From positions 84,641,914 to 84,705,913 of the forward strand of contig CM036158.1 in the NCBI GenBank assembly GCA_020631735.1: a stretch of 64,000 nt of DNA, written 5' to 3'. Below, piece by piece: positions 1 to 10,945 of this stretch (positions are counted from its first letter, which is position 1; each line of letters starts with the position of its first letter). A program made the position numbers and the translations under genes. The notes below the pieces were generated by a model. The model ran no database searches. It was not told the origin of the DNA and saw only the letters and a list, made by a program, of their open reading frames with translations. Source of the stretch: Saccharum officinarum (Eukaryota; Streptophyta; Magnoliopsida; Poales; Poaceae).

Positions 1-1757
1 ACATCATTTCTTGTGAAATTGTTAAACTCTTCTTGCATAGCCATGATCCAATCGGCATCCCTCAAAGATTCTTCTATCTTCTTTGGTTCTATGGTTGACA
101 CAAATGATGCATGCTCACAAAACATAGTCAATCTTGATCTTGTTTGCACACCACTTCTAATATCACCAATAATACTATTAATGGGGTGATCTCTTGAAAC
201 ATGTTGTGGTTGGAGTACTTGCACTTGATTGCTTGAGCTTGGTTGATCACTTGATGTATCTTGATGAGAAGAACTAGCACCATAATTTTGCACTTGAGAG
301 TCACTAACTAGCTTGTTTGGTGAATTGAGCACTTGATCTTTATCATCATCTTGAATATCAATTACTTGCTTTGCTCTAATGTCCCCAATGTCCATGTTCT
401 TCATTGCTTTCACCAATTGAGTTCCACCAACATCATCTAGATTCTCTTCTTCATCTTGTGACCCATTGGTTTTATCAAATTGCACATCATGGACTTCTTC
501 TAGAATGCCACTTGAGTTGTTCCAAACTCTATAAGCTTTGCTTGTAGTTGAATAACCAAGTAGGAACCCCTCATCACATCTCTTGTCAAACTTCCCCAAT
601 CTAGTGCCCTTCTTCAAGATATAGCATTTGCAACCAAACACCCTAAAGTAAGAAATATTGGGCTTTCTTCCATGAAGTAACTCATATGGGGTCTTCTCTA
701 GCAATGGATGACAATATAGTCTATTGATGTAGTAGCAAGCGGTATTGATTGCTTCATCCCAAAATGATTGACTCACATTGTACTTATGAAGCATTGATCT
801 AGCCATATCAAGCAATGTTCTATTCTTCCTCTCAACTAGGCCATTTGATTGTGGAGTGTACTTGGCCGAGAATTGATGTCCAATACCATAATGATCACAA
901 AGTTGTTCAATTCTTGTATTCTTGAACTCACTTCCATTGTCACTTCTCACTTTATTGATTCTAATCTCAAACTCATTGTGAACTCTAGTGAGAAATGTCT
1001 TGAAGGTGTCAAACACTTCACTTTTGTCACTAAGAAAGAATACCCATGTGAATCTTGTGAAGTCATCCACTATGACAAAGCCATACTTGTTACCGCCTAT
1101 GCTTGTATATGTTATTGGTCCAAATAGATCCGTGTGCATCAACTCAAATGCTTTGCATGTGCTCATTGTACTCTTCTTTGGATATGAGCTTCCAACTTGC
1201 TTCCCGGCTTGACATGCACTACAAAGCTTATTCTTCTCAAATTCAACATCTTTCAAACCATTGACAAGATTGTGAGTTGTAAGCTTCTTCAATTGTTTCA
1301 TGCCAACATGACCAAGCCTTCTATGCCAAAGCCAACCCATGCTTGATTTGGAGACTAAGCAAGTTGTCAAAGAAGTTTCTCTAGCATTGAAGTCAACTAG
1401 GTAGAGATTCTCATATCTAAAGCCCTTGAATGCCACATTTGAACCATCCACACTAATAACATCCACATCATCAACCCCAAAGATGCATTTATAGCCTAGA
1501 TCACATATTTGTGCCACGGATAGAAGATTGAAATCCAAGCTTTCAACTAGCAACACATTAGAGATACTCATGTCATTTGATATTGCAATCTTGCCCAAGC
1601 CAATAACCTTGCCTTTCTTGTTATTGCCAAATGTGATAGAATCAACACCACTATCATTGTCATTGATTGAGTCAAACATTCTTGATGTACCGGTCATGTG
1701 TTGAGTGCACCCACTATCAATAATCCAATGCCTTCCTCCGGCTTTGTAATTGACCTA
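1..1757 (-). CDS. Copia pol, partial: protease and integrase, start of reverse transcriptase
   Basis: An open minus-strand frame with no stop from about 1757 to the window edge. In order it encodes an aspartic protease site (WIIDSGCTQHMTG, near 1720), the integrase zinc-binding region (HRRLGH near 1300, then CSACQAGK near 1225), integrase core motifs (DLFGP, RSDNGSEF near 935, then NGLVERKNRT near 835), and finally the DADWIMAMQEE motif that opens the Copia reverse transcriptase domain at the left edge. The protein processes the polyprotein and inserts the element's cDNA. The frame has no ATG of its own at its start and is offset from gag, so expression needs frameshifting, splicing or another route. 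It is cut by the window. Confidence 0.88.
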
Positions 1758-1765
1758 CAAGCAAA

Positions 1766-3811
1766 TCAATGAAGTTTAGGTACCCGTTTTTGCTTGGGTC
1801 CTTGTAGGTTAGTAACTAAGCTCTTTGGTACCCAAATAGTCTTCTTCTTTGGGCCCACAATTGGTGTACCAACAAACTTAGCTTGCACACCCTTCACACC
1901 CTTGGTAAGCACATAGCAAGAATCAAAAGGTATAGCATTAACAAGGTTCTTGCTTTGATTCTTTTTATTGCAATTATGCTCTAGGTGCCCAACTTGCTTG
2001 CTTCTATTGCAAAACCGACCATTGCCCTTCATAAAGCTAGGCTTTGGAGTTGCAAAGGCCGACTTGCCTTTCTTGGGGGTGTAGCCCAATCCCTCTTTAT
2101 TAAGAGAGAACCTTTGGCTACCCAAGCACTTAAGCAAGCGGGCCTCACCACCATAGGCCTTGCCTAGGGCGTGAGTGAGCTCATCCACCTCTTTCTTGAG
2201 AGTCTCATTCTTAACCATTAGTGAGGCATCACGAGTGAAACCATCACTAGTAGTGGAGGTAGAGTTAGTGGTGGTGGATGAAGAGCTACAAGAAGGGTTA
2301 GCATTTGACATGATGATAGGTTCATTAAAGGATTCATCAATTATATCACATGTAACACCTATATCACATGATACAACAATCTCCTTCTTTGCTTGTTGCT
2401 CAAGTAGCAATGAGTGAGCTTTTTCAAGCTTGGAATGAGCCTTATCAAGATCCTCATGGTCTTCCACTAGACTCTCATGAGTGGTCTTAAGCTCACTAAG
2501 GACTTTCTCAAGTATTACTACTTTTATTGAAAGCTTCTTACACTCTTTGTCCTTGGCAATAGCTATGTCTCTAGTTTGTTGCATCAAGTCATATAGTTGT
2601 TCTTTAGTTGGTTCATCATCATCATTTTCATTATCATTATCATTATCACTATCATGAGCATATTCCATTTCACTTTCATCATCACTCTCATCATATAATA
2701 CCTTAGCTTCTTTAGCCATGAAGCATGAAGAGGATGAATCAAATAGTGATGGCTTCTTGTTGATAGCAATGGAAGCAAAAGCCTTGTTGGATGATTCTTC
2801 TTCTTCTTCATTATCATCACTTTCCCAAGTGATCACATAGGCACCATTTTTGCCTTTCTTGAATGTCATCTTGGCCTCTCTCTTCTTCTTCTTCTCAAAC
2901 TTGTCCTTTTTGTTCTTCTTCTTATCATAAGGACATTCCGCTTGAAGGTGCTCGGAGCTATCACAATTGAAGCACTTTCTTTGTTGCTCATTTCTTTTCT
3001 TAAAGCCTCTTCTCTTGATGAACATGTGACCCATCTTCTTGACTACAAGAGCAAGTGCCTCATCATCAATTTCAAATTCCACATCTTCATTGTTGTCTTC
3101 TTCTTCTTCTTCAATGATGGTAGCTTTGCCCTTGGAGGAGGTGGCCTTGAATGCCACGGTCTTCTTCTTCTTCTCATCTTCCACCTTCTCCTTGTCATCA
3201 ACATCTTGATCATATTTGTCATAGGTCAATACTTCACCAAGCAAATCATTAGGCTTCATTGTTTCAAGCCCATCTCTTTGCAACATCATGATCAACATCT
3301 TGAATCTTCTAGGTAAGCTCAATAAGAACTTGTGACAAAAATCTTGATCTTGAGTTTTATGCCCTAAGCTCTTGAGATCATTGACTATCACTTGCAATCT
3401 ATGAAACATTTCAATGATTGTTTCATCATCCTTTTTCTTGAAGTTCTCAAACTTACTCTTGAGCCCATATGGCTTGGCACTCTTCACAACCTTAGTGCCT
3501 TCATATGTCTCACTCAACCTTGTCCATACTTCACTAGCCAATTCCAAATCTTTGATGCCCTCAAACACTTTTGTGTCAATACCATTGTAGAGTGTATTGA
3601 GAGCCATTCTATTGCATGTTCTATTTGCTCTATCTTCATCGGTGAGATGATCGGGATCAATGATAGCAAAATCATTCTCGGTGACTTGCAATACTCTCTC
3701 ATGAATAGAACCAAGGTACATTGTCATCTTTCTCTTCCAATGAGCAAAAGAACTAACACCATCAAAGAACAGTGGCTTGCCCCCAACATGATTGAACACA
3801 ATTTGAGCCAT
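1766..3811 (-). CDS. Copia gag polyprotein (UBN2-type, zinc knuckle)
   Basis: A 681-residue ORF starting MAQIVFNHVGGKPLF, 35 nt downstream of the LTR-proximal primer site region. The N-terminal half is the Copia gag domain (UBN2 family; LELASEVWTRLSETYEGT is typical). Around residue 280 there is a CX2CX4HX4C zinc knuckle (CFNCDSSEHLQAEC), flanked by acidic and lysine-rich stretches. A coiled-coil-like segment lies near residues 430-480. A second knuckle near residue 608 reads FCNRSKQVGHLEHNC, with serine where the second cysteine is expected. Gag forms the virus-like particle and binds element RNA. The ORF ends in a TGA at 1768-1766, and pol follows in another frame. The ATG is clear and preceded by the LTR and primer site, so the start is firm. 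Confidence 0.92.
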   Translation of the reverse strand: MAQIVFNHVGGKPLFFDGVSSFAHWKRKMTMYLGSIHERVLQVTENDFAIIDPDHLTDEDRANRTCNRMALNTLYNGIDTKVFEGIKDLELASEVWTRLSETYEGTKVVKSAKPYGLKSKFENFKKKDDETIIEMFHRLQVIVNDLKSLGHKTQDQDFCHKFLLSLPRRFKMLIMMLQRDGLETMKPNDLLGEVLTYDKYDQDVDDKEKVEDEKKKKTVAFKATSSKGKATIIEEEEEDNNEDVEFEIDDEALALVVKKMGHMFIKRRGFKKRNEQQRKCFNCDSSEHLQAECPYDKKKNKKDKFEKKKKREAKMTFKKGKNGAYVITWESDDNEEEEESSNKAFASIAINKKPSLFDSSSSCFMAKEAKVLYDESDDESEMEYAHDSDNDNDNENDDDEPTKEQLYDLMQQTRDIAIAKDKECKKLSIKVVILEKVLSELKTTHESLVEDHEDLDKAHSKLEKAHSLLLEQQAKKEIVVSCDIGVTCDIIDESFNEPIIMSNANPSCSSSSTTTNSTSTTSDGFTRDASLMVKNETLKKEVDELTHALGKAYGGEARLLKCLGSQRFSLNKEGLGYTPKKGKSAFATPKPSFMKGNGRFCNRSKQVGHLEHNCNKKNQSKNLVNAIPFDSCYVLTKGVKGVQAKFVGTPIVGPKKKTIWVPKSLVTNLQGPKQKRVPKLH

Positions 3812-3856
3812 TTTTCACACCGAAGGATGTTAAGCCTTGATTAAAACGGTGACCAC

Positions 3857-3869
3857 GGCTCCGATACCA
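3857..3869 (-). other. Primer binding site (tRNA-Met type) of the Copia element
   Basis: The minus strand reads TGGTATCGGAGCC two bases downstream of the LTR end (...TTACA). This matches the TGGTATCAGAGC primer site used by most plant LTR elements, complementary to the 3' end of initiator tRNA-Met, with one mismatch. It fixes the LTR boundary and the element's orientation. Confidence 0.85.
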
Positions 3870-3871
3870 CT

Positions 3872-6142
3872 TGTAAGGTCCTAGATGGCTAAGGGGGTGA
3901 ATAGCCTATAAAAAAATCTACAAGCACCACTAAGCAAACTTGTTAGAATAACAAACGGCGTAAAGCGAGTTTTGCTTAGCCAAAGGTGGTGATGCAATCC
4001 TCCTATCCACAAGTCTAGTAGATTATAATCTCTAGTTCACACAAGAGCTAAGTCACTAATTTAACACTAGACAACAAGCTAACAACACTACTAGCAAAGC
4101 TACTAATAGAGCTACACAAGATAATCTAGTAAAGATAAGTGCAAGAGAGAGGATTGTGATTCTTATACTGACGGTGAGGAGAGGATGTTGCCAATCACCA
4201 AGATGATATACAATCAATCAATATTGACAACAACTCAATATGAAGACCAATCACCGGGAGACAAGAGACACAATATTTTTGTTCACCCGGTGTTCACTTG
4301 TGCACCGACAAGCTACGTCACCGGTTGTGTCGACCAACACTTAGATGGTTCCCCGGTGTGACCCTCAAGTCACTTGCCCCTCAAGGCACGCCCCGCAAGG
4401 CACCGCAAGACGCCACTCTCAAGTGAGGTAACTCAATGACACGCGCATTCCACTAGAGTTGCTTTTGGCGTCCCGCCGAGGAAAGCACAAGAACCTCTCA
4501 CAAACAACCGGAGGTGGCTAAGAACAATCACCTTCTCTTGCCAATGCCTCCAACAATCTCCAAGCTAGCTAGGAGCGGTACTCTCCAAGAGTAACAAGAA
4601 ATCCACCGGCTAAACCACCCACAAGTGCCACTAGATGCCCTCAAGCTATGCAATGCACTTTGGGATCACTCAATCTCACTTTTGATTTGCAAACAAGCAA
4701 GAGAGATGAGTGGGAGGAGTAGCTCTAGCTCAAAGGATGCACAAGAGTGTTAGAAATGCCAAGAGAGCTCCCTAAGGGCCGGCCAACGAGTATTTATAAG
4801 CATCCCATCCAAATAGAGTCGTTGCCACTCCACTGACCGTTTTTTCGGGATGACCGGACGTGCCGGTCGAAACTGACCGGACACGCTTCACCGCGTCCGG
4901 TCGCCCTGCGACGTCCACGTGTCCCTCGAATTCAAACGCGACCATTAGATCCTCCAACGGTCACTGTGCGCCAACGGTCAAACGCTATGACCGGACGCGC
5001 TCCTCAATCAACCGGACGCGCCGGTCACACAGTACCGCGCGCCCGCGAAGCAATGACCGGACGCGCCGATGCGCACAGCACCTGCGCCCGCGAAGCAACG
5101 ACCGGACGCGCTCCAGAAGATGACCAGACGTGACAGTGCCAGCGTCCGGTCAGAGTCCAGTAAGCTCCCTCGATGACCGGACGCGTCCGATTGACCTTGC
5201 GAACTGCAGTTCCCTCAGGGCGCCTGACCGGACACGCCGGTCCCGCGAGTGACCGGACGCGCCGGTTGCAAACCCTAGCCCGCGCGCCCGACTCCTGCGC
5301 TGTACTGACCGGACGCGTCCGGTCACACCGTGACCGCGTCCGGTGCAGCGTCCGGTCACCTCAGTGACCCCGTTCGCCTCCGTTTCTTTTTTGACTTTCG
5401 GCGTAGTGGAAAATAGGCATTTCATTTCCCCGAAATCACCTGAATCCCGCGCTCGCACGCTCGGCAGGAGGGAGAGAGGAACCCAAACCCCTCTCTACCC
5501 GCAAACCACAGCGCGACCAACGCCACCTTTGCAAATGTGCCAACACCATCAAGTGTACATCTCCATGTGCTTGTGTGTTAGCTTTTTCTCAATCATTTTC
5601 AAAGGTTTTCCAATTAGCTCACTAGGCCCTACATGCAATGCACTTCATGAATTCACCTAGTGGCACCCGTGCATCGAATAACCGATAAGACTTCCCCTCT
5701 TAATAGTTTGGCTATCGATCCTAAACCACTCACACCCTCTATGGTGTCTTGAGTGTAAAACAAAATGGCCCTATGGTTATACCTTTGCCTTGAGCCCATT
5801 TTGTTTCTCCAAATGATATGATCCACTTCATATCATCACAAGACCGTCTCGATCCATCGACCTTGACTTCACTTGCTCTTCACCGTTGCATCGGTCCGTC
5901 GGCGCTAAGTCTTGCTCAAGCTTCACCATCGCATGGTCCTTCGCTTCGAAGCCTCGACTTGCCCCTCACCTTCACAACCGGTCCATCGAGCCAAGCCTCA
6001 TCTTGGTCTTCACCATCTTGGTCATGTGAGTCAATGTCATGTCTCATATGCAATGACCACCTTTATCTAAATCATCTACTTAGATACAAAGGTTAGTCCT
6101 AGGTTTCATCAATTAGCCAAAACCAACTAGGGACTTTCAACA
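3872..6142 (-). repeat. 5' LTR of the Copia element
   Basis: The sequence runs from TGTTGAAAGTCC (minus strand, at 6142) to ...CATCTAGGACCTTACA (3872), with TG...CA ends, and is followed by a tRNA-Met primer site. At 2271 bp it is long for Copia but usual for SIRE/Maximus LTRs. It carries a GC-rich block of reiterated GACCGG motifs (4851-5366). Its partner LTR lies outside the window, so age and target duplication cannot be read here. Short ORFs inside it have no recognisable product. Confidence 0.88.
4851..5366. repeat. Cluster of GACCGGACGCG palindromic motifs in the Copia LTR
   Basis: About a dozen copies of TGACCGGACGCGCCGGTC or close variants are spread irregularly over roughly 515 bp, among them 4853, 4886, 4989, 5054, 5099, 5174, 5226, 5249 and 5305. 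Each core is a near-perfect inverted repeat (GACCGG...CCGGTC). Spacing is not constant, so this is a motif array rather than a simple tandem repeat. Confidence 0.8.
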
Positions 6143-8235
6143 AGGATGCGGCATCTCATCATGCACTTGCTCGATATGACGAGCTGGTGAATGTTGTGGC
6201 ATCTCATCATGCACTTGCTCGATATGATGAGCTAGAGAATGTTGTGGCATCTCATCATGCCCTTGCTCGATAAGACGAGCTAGAGAAGTCTGTGGCTTGT
6301 CAGTCATGTGCTCGCTAGGTGTCAGGGAAGAATGTGGCATGTTAGGCATGTGGTCGTCACGAGCTGGTGAATATGCCTCCCCATCCTCAACAACTTACTC
6401 CAGATGTACATCACTCAGAGTTGGAGAACAAACATTCAATGCAATGTCCTTTTTGTGCTAGAGGATGAACTGTTTCATGACTTCTCCAAGATGAACAAGC
6501 CCCTCAGGAGTTGGGTGTTCTATCTCCCACGTCATGAAGTCAGGCTTCACGGTATGCACCTCGACCCTAGTGTAGTCCTGCGGGATTGGGCGACTGTGCC
6601 ATTCGCCTCCTGGAGGATGTGCCACACCCATTACCACCTCAACCATCATCATCTTGTTTCCCCTACCCATGGGAACCAATAGGGTGCAACTAGTTGGCAC
6701 TCGTTTGCGATCGACGTCGGTTATGGTTGCAGTAGAACCTTGGCTGCTAGGAACACCCAGAGGGCTGCCAACTATAGCCAGTTCTCCCATTGGCTCCATG
6801 AGCGTCCGTGCCTCCGTATTCACACCATGCTCCGAAAGTGCCTTCGCAACTAGAGCCTTCACAGTGAGCTCGAGATTGGCCTCTCGGTCTTGCCATGTTT
6901 CTTGTACATGTTGCTATCCTCTGTGAATCCTTTCTTCCAGGTTACCAGCTTCCCTAGACCCCTAGTGCGGCCTGTGTGCTCAGGGTTGCCCAAGCCAAGG
7001 CTTAGCTCATCCCTCTCTATGGAAGGAGTGAATGTGCCATTCTCTGCATCTTCAACATCCTTGATACTACCTCTTCTGTCTCCGGCTCAGCAAACTTGAG
7101 GTCGGAGGAATCCACACTCCTCGCATATATCCATTGCTTTAAACATGGCCTCAAATCCTTCACTTTCTTTTTCTTTGGATCCTCAGAAGCTTCGGCCACT
7201 TCATCCAGCTTCCTAAACACACCTTGCTTGGCATGGCAGCCACCGGGGCCTAGGCGAGGGGGTGTTTGTTCTTCTTCGCCTCCTCCCTATTACGGGCACT
7301 GAGGGCCAATTCTTCGGGTGAAGTCTTCTCAGCCACGAGTTGCGTCCATTGATTATGAGTTATGTTGCCACAAACTCGTGGAAGGGAGTTAGCCCCCTCT
7401 GGATAAACCTCTTGTTCAGATCCGCCCTCCAATGTTGGAAGGTGTTTCCCATTATCTTGTAAGCATGTCGCTTTACCAGTTCATGGGTCCCCCCCGGCAG
7501 CCTAAAAGTGCCTATTAGCCACTCATCCCATAGCTCTTGCTTTTTGTCCCAGGTACTCCATGTTTGCCACTCTAGAAACGGATTGCTGGGTTCAGGTGAT
7601 CTCTTACTACTGCCCGATCGCATTATGGAATTTGCTAATGTACTCCGGTGGCTCAAGGATCTGCCCTTCTTCTCTGACGCGTGATGTCACAAAAGTTACC
7701 CCCTTCTTTGGATATTGGTTTGGCTTTCTTATCCCTCAATTCCTCTTTGGTATAGTAGTGGAGTCCGTCGTGGTTGTGCCTTGAGGCTGTGGAGCAGAGG
7801 CCTCAATGTTAGTCTCTGTGGCGGTTGCCTCTGCCCTCCTTTCCCCAACTCCGTCTTCTTCGGCATAACGTGCCGGACGCCGACATCGTCTTTTCAGAGG
7901 TCTAGCAGGGACCTGCATATACGACAGATCAAAAGCGTTAGCAGAGGTAATACAACCAAGGACTTAGACAATTTCATAAGCTACAAAGGCTCCATCCCTA
8001 CCTCCTCGTTCGGGTCGAAATCCAGGTCCAACTCATCCTCTGTTGGCCTCCGTCTGGGTGGTTGTGGGTGAGGATCCTCGGGACTTTCATATCCTAAGGA
8101 TGAGCCCTCATCATCATCCTCTTCTTCTTTGCCTTCATCAGCCTCTCCTCTTCCCTCTGCTCCCCCTTCTGCTCCACCTTCCCCTTGAGAAAGCAACAAT
8201 GCTAGATCAATTTCTACCTCATCATCGAACTGCTC
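6143..8235 (-). pseudogene. CACTA TNPA-like (Transposase_24/Ptta family) remnant
   Basis: The minus strand holds pieces of a TNPA-like protein split by introns, stops and frame changes. An acidic segment (8199-7981, EGRGEADEGKEEEDDDEG) is followed by a basic one (7918-7736). The most diagnostic stretch (7656-7250) has WLIGTFRLPGG, NTFQHWRADLNK and TSPEELALSARN, as in the plant Transposase_24 (Ptta/En/Spm) family. A conserved C-terminal segment (6862-6458) has SRPIPQDYTRVEVH and DFMTWEIEHPTPEG. The protein ends in 16-residue repeats (6143-6390) cut by the Copia LTR. TNPA-type proteins bind subterminal repeats and help excision. No continuous frame remains, so I call it a pseudogene, though part of the splitting is ordinary introns. 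Confidence 0.7.
6147..6390 (-). repeat. 48-bp coding minisatellite in the TNPA-like gene
   Basis: Three good tandem copies and two degenerate ones of a 48-bp unit. On the minus strand each encodes 16 residues of the form MPQHSxARHIEQVHDE. Because 48 is a multiple of three, copy-number changes keep the frame. The array is cut at its left by the Copia LTR. Confidence 0.8.
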
Positions 8236-10040
8236 CTACGTAAGCTGTTCCGGTAGCCCTTGACCTCCATGGCTAGGCTGCTCATTATTTTTATGGGATT
8301 TGGTTGCACTGTCTGCTGTCCGCATCATTTCGTGCTTTGTTATAATAGATGCAAGGAATAAAGTGTGAATTAGATACGGGAAAAAGTAGTAGTAGCAGTA
8401 GAAGTAGTAGTAGTAGTAGTACAAGTAGTAGAGGCCTCAGAAACATGTCAATCATCATTTGATCATGAACTTGGAGCATAAAGGCATCATAACAGAGAAG
8501 AAAGGAGAAGGTAATGTAAGGGCAGCTGGTAATGATGCCAAGTTCCTCACAAGTTCAGGATCATCGGCTCATATTCCATATAATGAATGGACTTAGACAT
8601 TTTCATCATCGGCAAAGCAAAGGAGAGGAGAGGATTGGCAAAAAAAACATAGAAGTAGTAGTAGAGGATAGGAGAGGAGAAGTGTAGTATTAGTAGTAGG
8701 ACTTAGACAATTTCACCATCGGCGGTTCAAGATATAATATAACATGAAGGTAACAACACCTACTAAACATGAAGTAGTAGTGGTAGTAGTAGTGTAGGAG
8801 AGAGGATAAGAGAGGACAGAGGATAAGAGAGATAGAAGGAGAAGAGAGGAAAGAGGAGATGTGAGGAGAGGGAAAGGTTTTAAAAAAGGCCTCAGAAACA
8901 TGTCAATCATCATTTGATCATAGTCTTAGAGCATAAATGCATCATAACAGATAAGAGAGAGGAGAGGATGTCAAGTTCCTCACAAGTTTTTGATCGTCGG
9001 CTCATATTCCATATTATGTATAGATTTTAGACAATTTCGTCATCGACAAAACAAAGGAGAGGAGAGGGGAGAGGAGAGTTGGCAAAAAATAACAGCAGGT
9101 GTTTACCAAAACATAGAGAGGACAAGATGTCAAAAAAATAGCTACTGCCTGCCAAACAAGAGTATTAGAAGTATTAGAAGTAACCAGCAGTAGTAGTAGC
9201 AATAAACATGAGTAGATAATAGAGCAAATCAGCTGCTGCCTGCCACAAAACAGCAGATTTGGTCTCCTTATTAGGAGAAAATCAATGACTATATATATAA
9301 CAGACTAATAGCAATAAGCATGAGTAGATAGTAGAGCACAAGTATGAGCAGTTGATAAAGTAATGCCTTAGTTTCCACAATACCAAACACAACCATGGAG
9401 TGGACTTATCAATCATTTTGTGAGGTTATACAAATATGCAGGCACCCTCAAGACATCACTGTCACAAACCTACTGACATGTGAAAAGGAATAGAATTTGA
9501 CTATATTTTTATGTCTAAATGAATCCAATCAACATAGAGGAGAGGTCATAGATATACTAAAACAAAAAATAAGCCATGTCCAGTAATGTTTTCCTACCTA
9601 TTTCTAGTTATGATGTAAGAGGTTACATGACATTTTAATGTAAACCCTTTTTGTGCGCTAAAATTTCCAATTCACATGGCATATTTGTTGGCAATGCTGG
9701 CAATCCTTTTAAGAAATTACATAGAAATTGCCATCCAATTTGCAGACAGAAAATAAACCAAATCTCTTCAATTGATTTCTTGTAAATATATACGAGTGAA
9801 ATACTATAGTATGTCATACTCATACTGAGGAAGGTCGCATATCTGCTGAACGCCTGGCAACCCCAGCAATTCTGTTGCTTTCAAATACAAGCAGGGTCGC
9901 CATCTTTGGTCTAAAAAAAGCTGCATTCTCTTCCCCAAGTAGTTTCAGAACCCAACAGTATGGTCCTAGCTAGTTCTCACATAGCAAAGCAAACTGAACC
10001 CAATAAATTGACAGAACTTGCGGGGGCCAAAGAAGGGGGT
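8236..10040. other. Spacer of CACTA 1: AGT microsatellite, degenerate duplication, no gene
   Basis: No convincing coding sequence. There is an AGT/AAGT microsatellite at about 8386-8430 and purine-rich tracts at 8800-8880. A degenerate duplication repeats the sequence starting ggcctcagaaacatgtcaat at 8432 and again at 8889 (period about 457 bp), including the segment with tcctcacaagtt and atcggctcatattccat. This probably represents intron or untranslated sequence of the TNPA-like gene. Nothing else was recognised between 9200 and 10040. Confidence 0.6.
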
Positions 10041-10562
10041 GGGCGTACCTACAGAAGAACTAGTAGAGAGGGATCTGGCGGTGGTGGTAGGGATCCGACC
10101 ACGTCACAACCGTCAAGGAAGGAGAGAAGGGCTGGCAGCCGGAGCGCGCAGAACGTCAATGAAGGAGAGAAGGCGCTGGTGGCGGGGATGACTACCCGAG
10201 CGCACGAGCGGGTTGGGGGCGCCGCCGGGAGGTCGCTATAGCACGCACAGGCATCGAGTTTGGTGACCCTCACCGCGGCGTCCCTGCGCGGTGTCCTTCA
10301 CGGGCCGCCGGCATCCTCCGTCGGCGCAAACCCTAACACCGCGGCGTGCGGCCCGCGCGGGAGATGGGGCGGGGGCGGCAGGGTGGGGAGAGGGAGGAGG
10401 CAGCGGCGGAGGGGTGAGGGAGGGGGAGGATGCGACAGCGGAGGGGTGAGGGAAGGGGAGGTGGCGCCGGAGGGGAAGGAGGCGCGCCAAATTTTGGCAG
10501 CCTGACGGCGTCGCGAGGAAGAAAAACGCCCAGTGACTTAGTCGCTCGGGCACTCCGAACAA
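10041..10562 (-). other. GC-rich block, possible 5' exon or leader of the TNPA-like gene
   Basis: A 520-bp GC-rich block inside otherwise AT-rich element sequence. Minus-strand open frames (10562-10236 and 10273-10049) are rich in proline, serine and alanine and match no family I recognise. Its position upstream of the TNPA-like exons and next to the subterminal-type motif at 10584 suggests a promoter-proximal exon or leader. This is inference only. Confidence 0.35.
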
Positions 10563-10583
10563 TTTATATCGACCATGGATAAG

Positions 10584-10616
10584 TAAGGGCGGCTGAGAAC
10601 CTTAACCGCCCTTACA
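10584..10616. promoter_or_regulatory. Internal copy of the CACTA 1 subterminal motif
   Basis: An inverted repeat (taagggcggct ... accgccctta) with the same GTAAGGGCGGCT core found four or more times at 16550-16700 near the element end. It sits just upstream of the GC-rich block. It may be a TNPA binding site near an internal promoter, or the residual end of another copy. Confidence 0.5.
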
Positions 10617-10779
10617 GATGATTTTTTTTAAATTTAGAAACCAAATCTATTTATATAAAAATAGATTTATATAAATTTAAAATAATAAAAATATTTATAT
10701 AAAAAGTTTTAATAATTCCAAACATTTCTTTGTTTTTTATACAAATAAATGCATAGTTTCTTCTTTAAAAAATAAAAAA

Positions 10780-10945
10780 ACATATTGTAGATTTAGTGTT
10801 TCATTTGACAAAGTTTCTTCTTTAAAAAACATATTGTACAAATAAATGCATAGTTTCTTATACAAATAAATGCATAGTTTCTTATACAAATAAATGCATA
10901 GTTTCTTCTTTAAAAAACATATTGTACAAATAAATGCATAGTTTC
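10780..10945. repeat. Short AT-rich tandem repeat
   Basis: At least five copies of a unit close to tacaaataaatgcatagttt, some separated by cttctttaaaaaacatattg, giving an irregular higher-order pattern. It lies inside CACTA 1 and has no coding content. Confidence 0.75.

Larger units (their letters stand above)
1..6142 (-). mobile_element. Ty1/Copia LTR retrotransposon (SIRE/Maximus type), 5' part
   Basis: Read on the minus strand, the order is 5' LTR (6142 to 3872), primer binding site, gag (3811 to 1766), then protease and integrase up to the window edge. Protease before integrase before reverse transcriptase is the Copia order. The long LTR (about 2.27 kb) and large gag with zinc knuckles fit the SIRE/Maximus lineage; the lineage is inferred. 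The reverse transcriptase, RNase H and 3' LTR lie left of the window. The element interrupts a CACTA transposon, whose sequence resumes at 6143. The long open frames suggest a fairly recent insertion. Confidence 0.9.

Noticed and set aside
849..1212. Plus-strand ORFs within the Copia pol region
   Set aside because: They overlap the clear minus-strand integrase frame and have no domain.
2942..3844. Plus-strand ORFs of 124 and 150 codons
   Set aside because: Antisense shadows of the 681-codon gag.
4772..5660. Several Arg/Thr-rich ORFs in the Copia LTR
   Set aside because: Encoded by the GACCGG motif array; no family, and both strands open because of composition.
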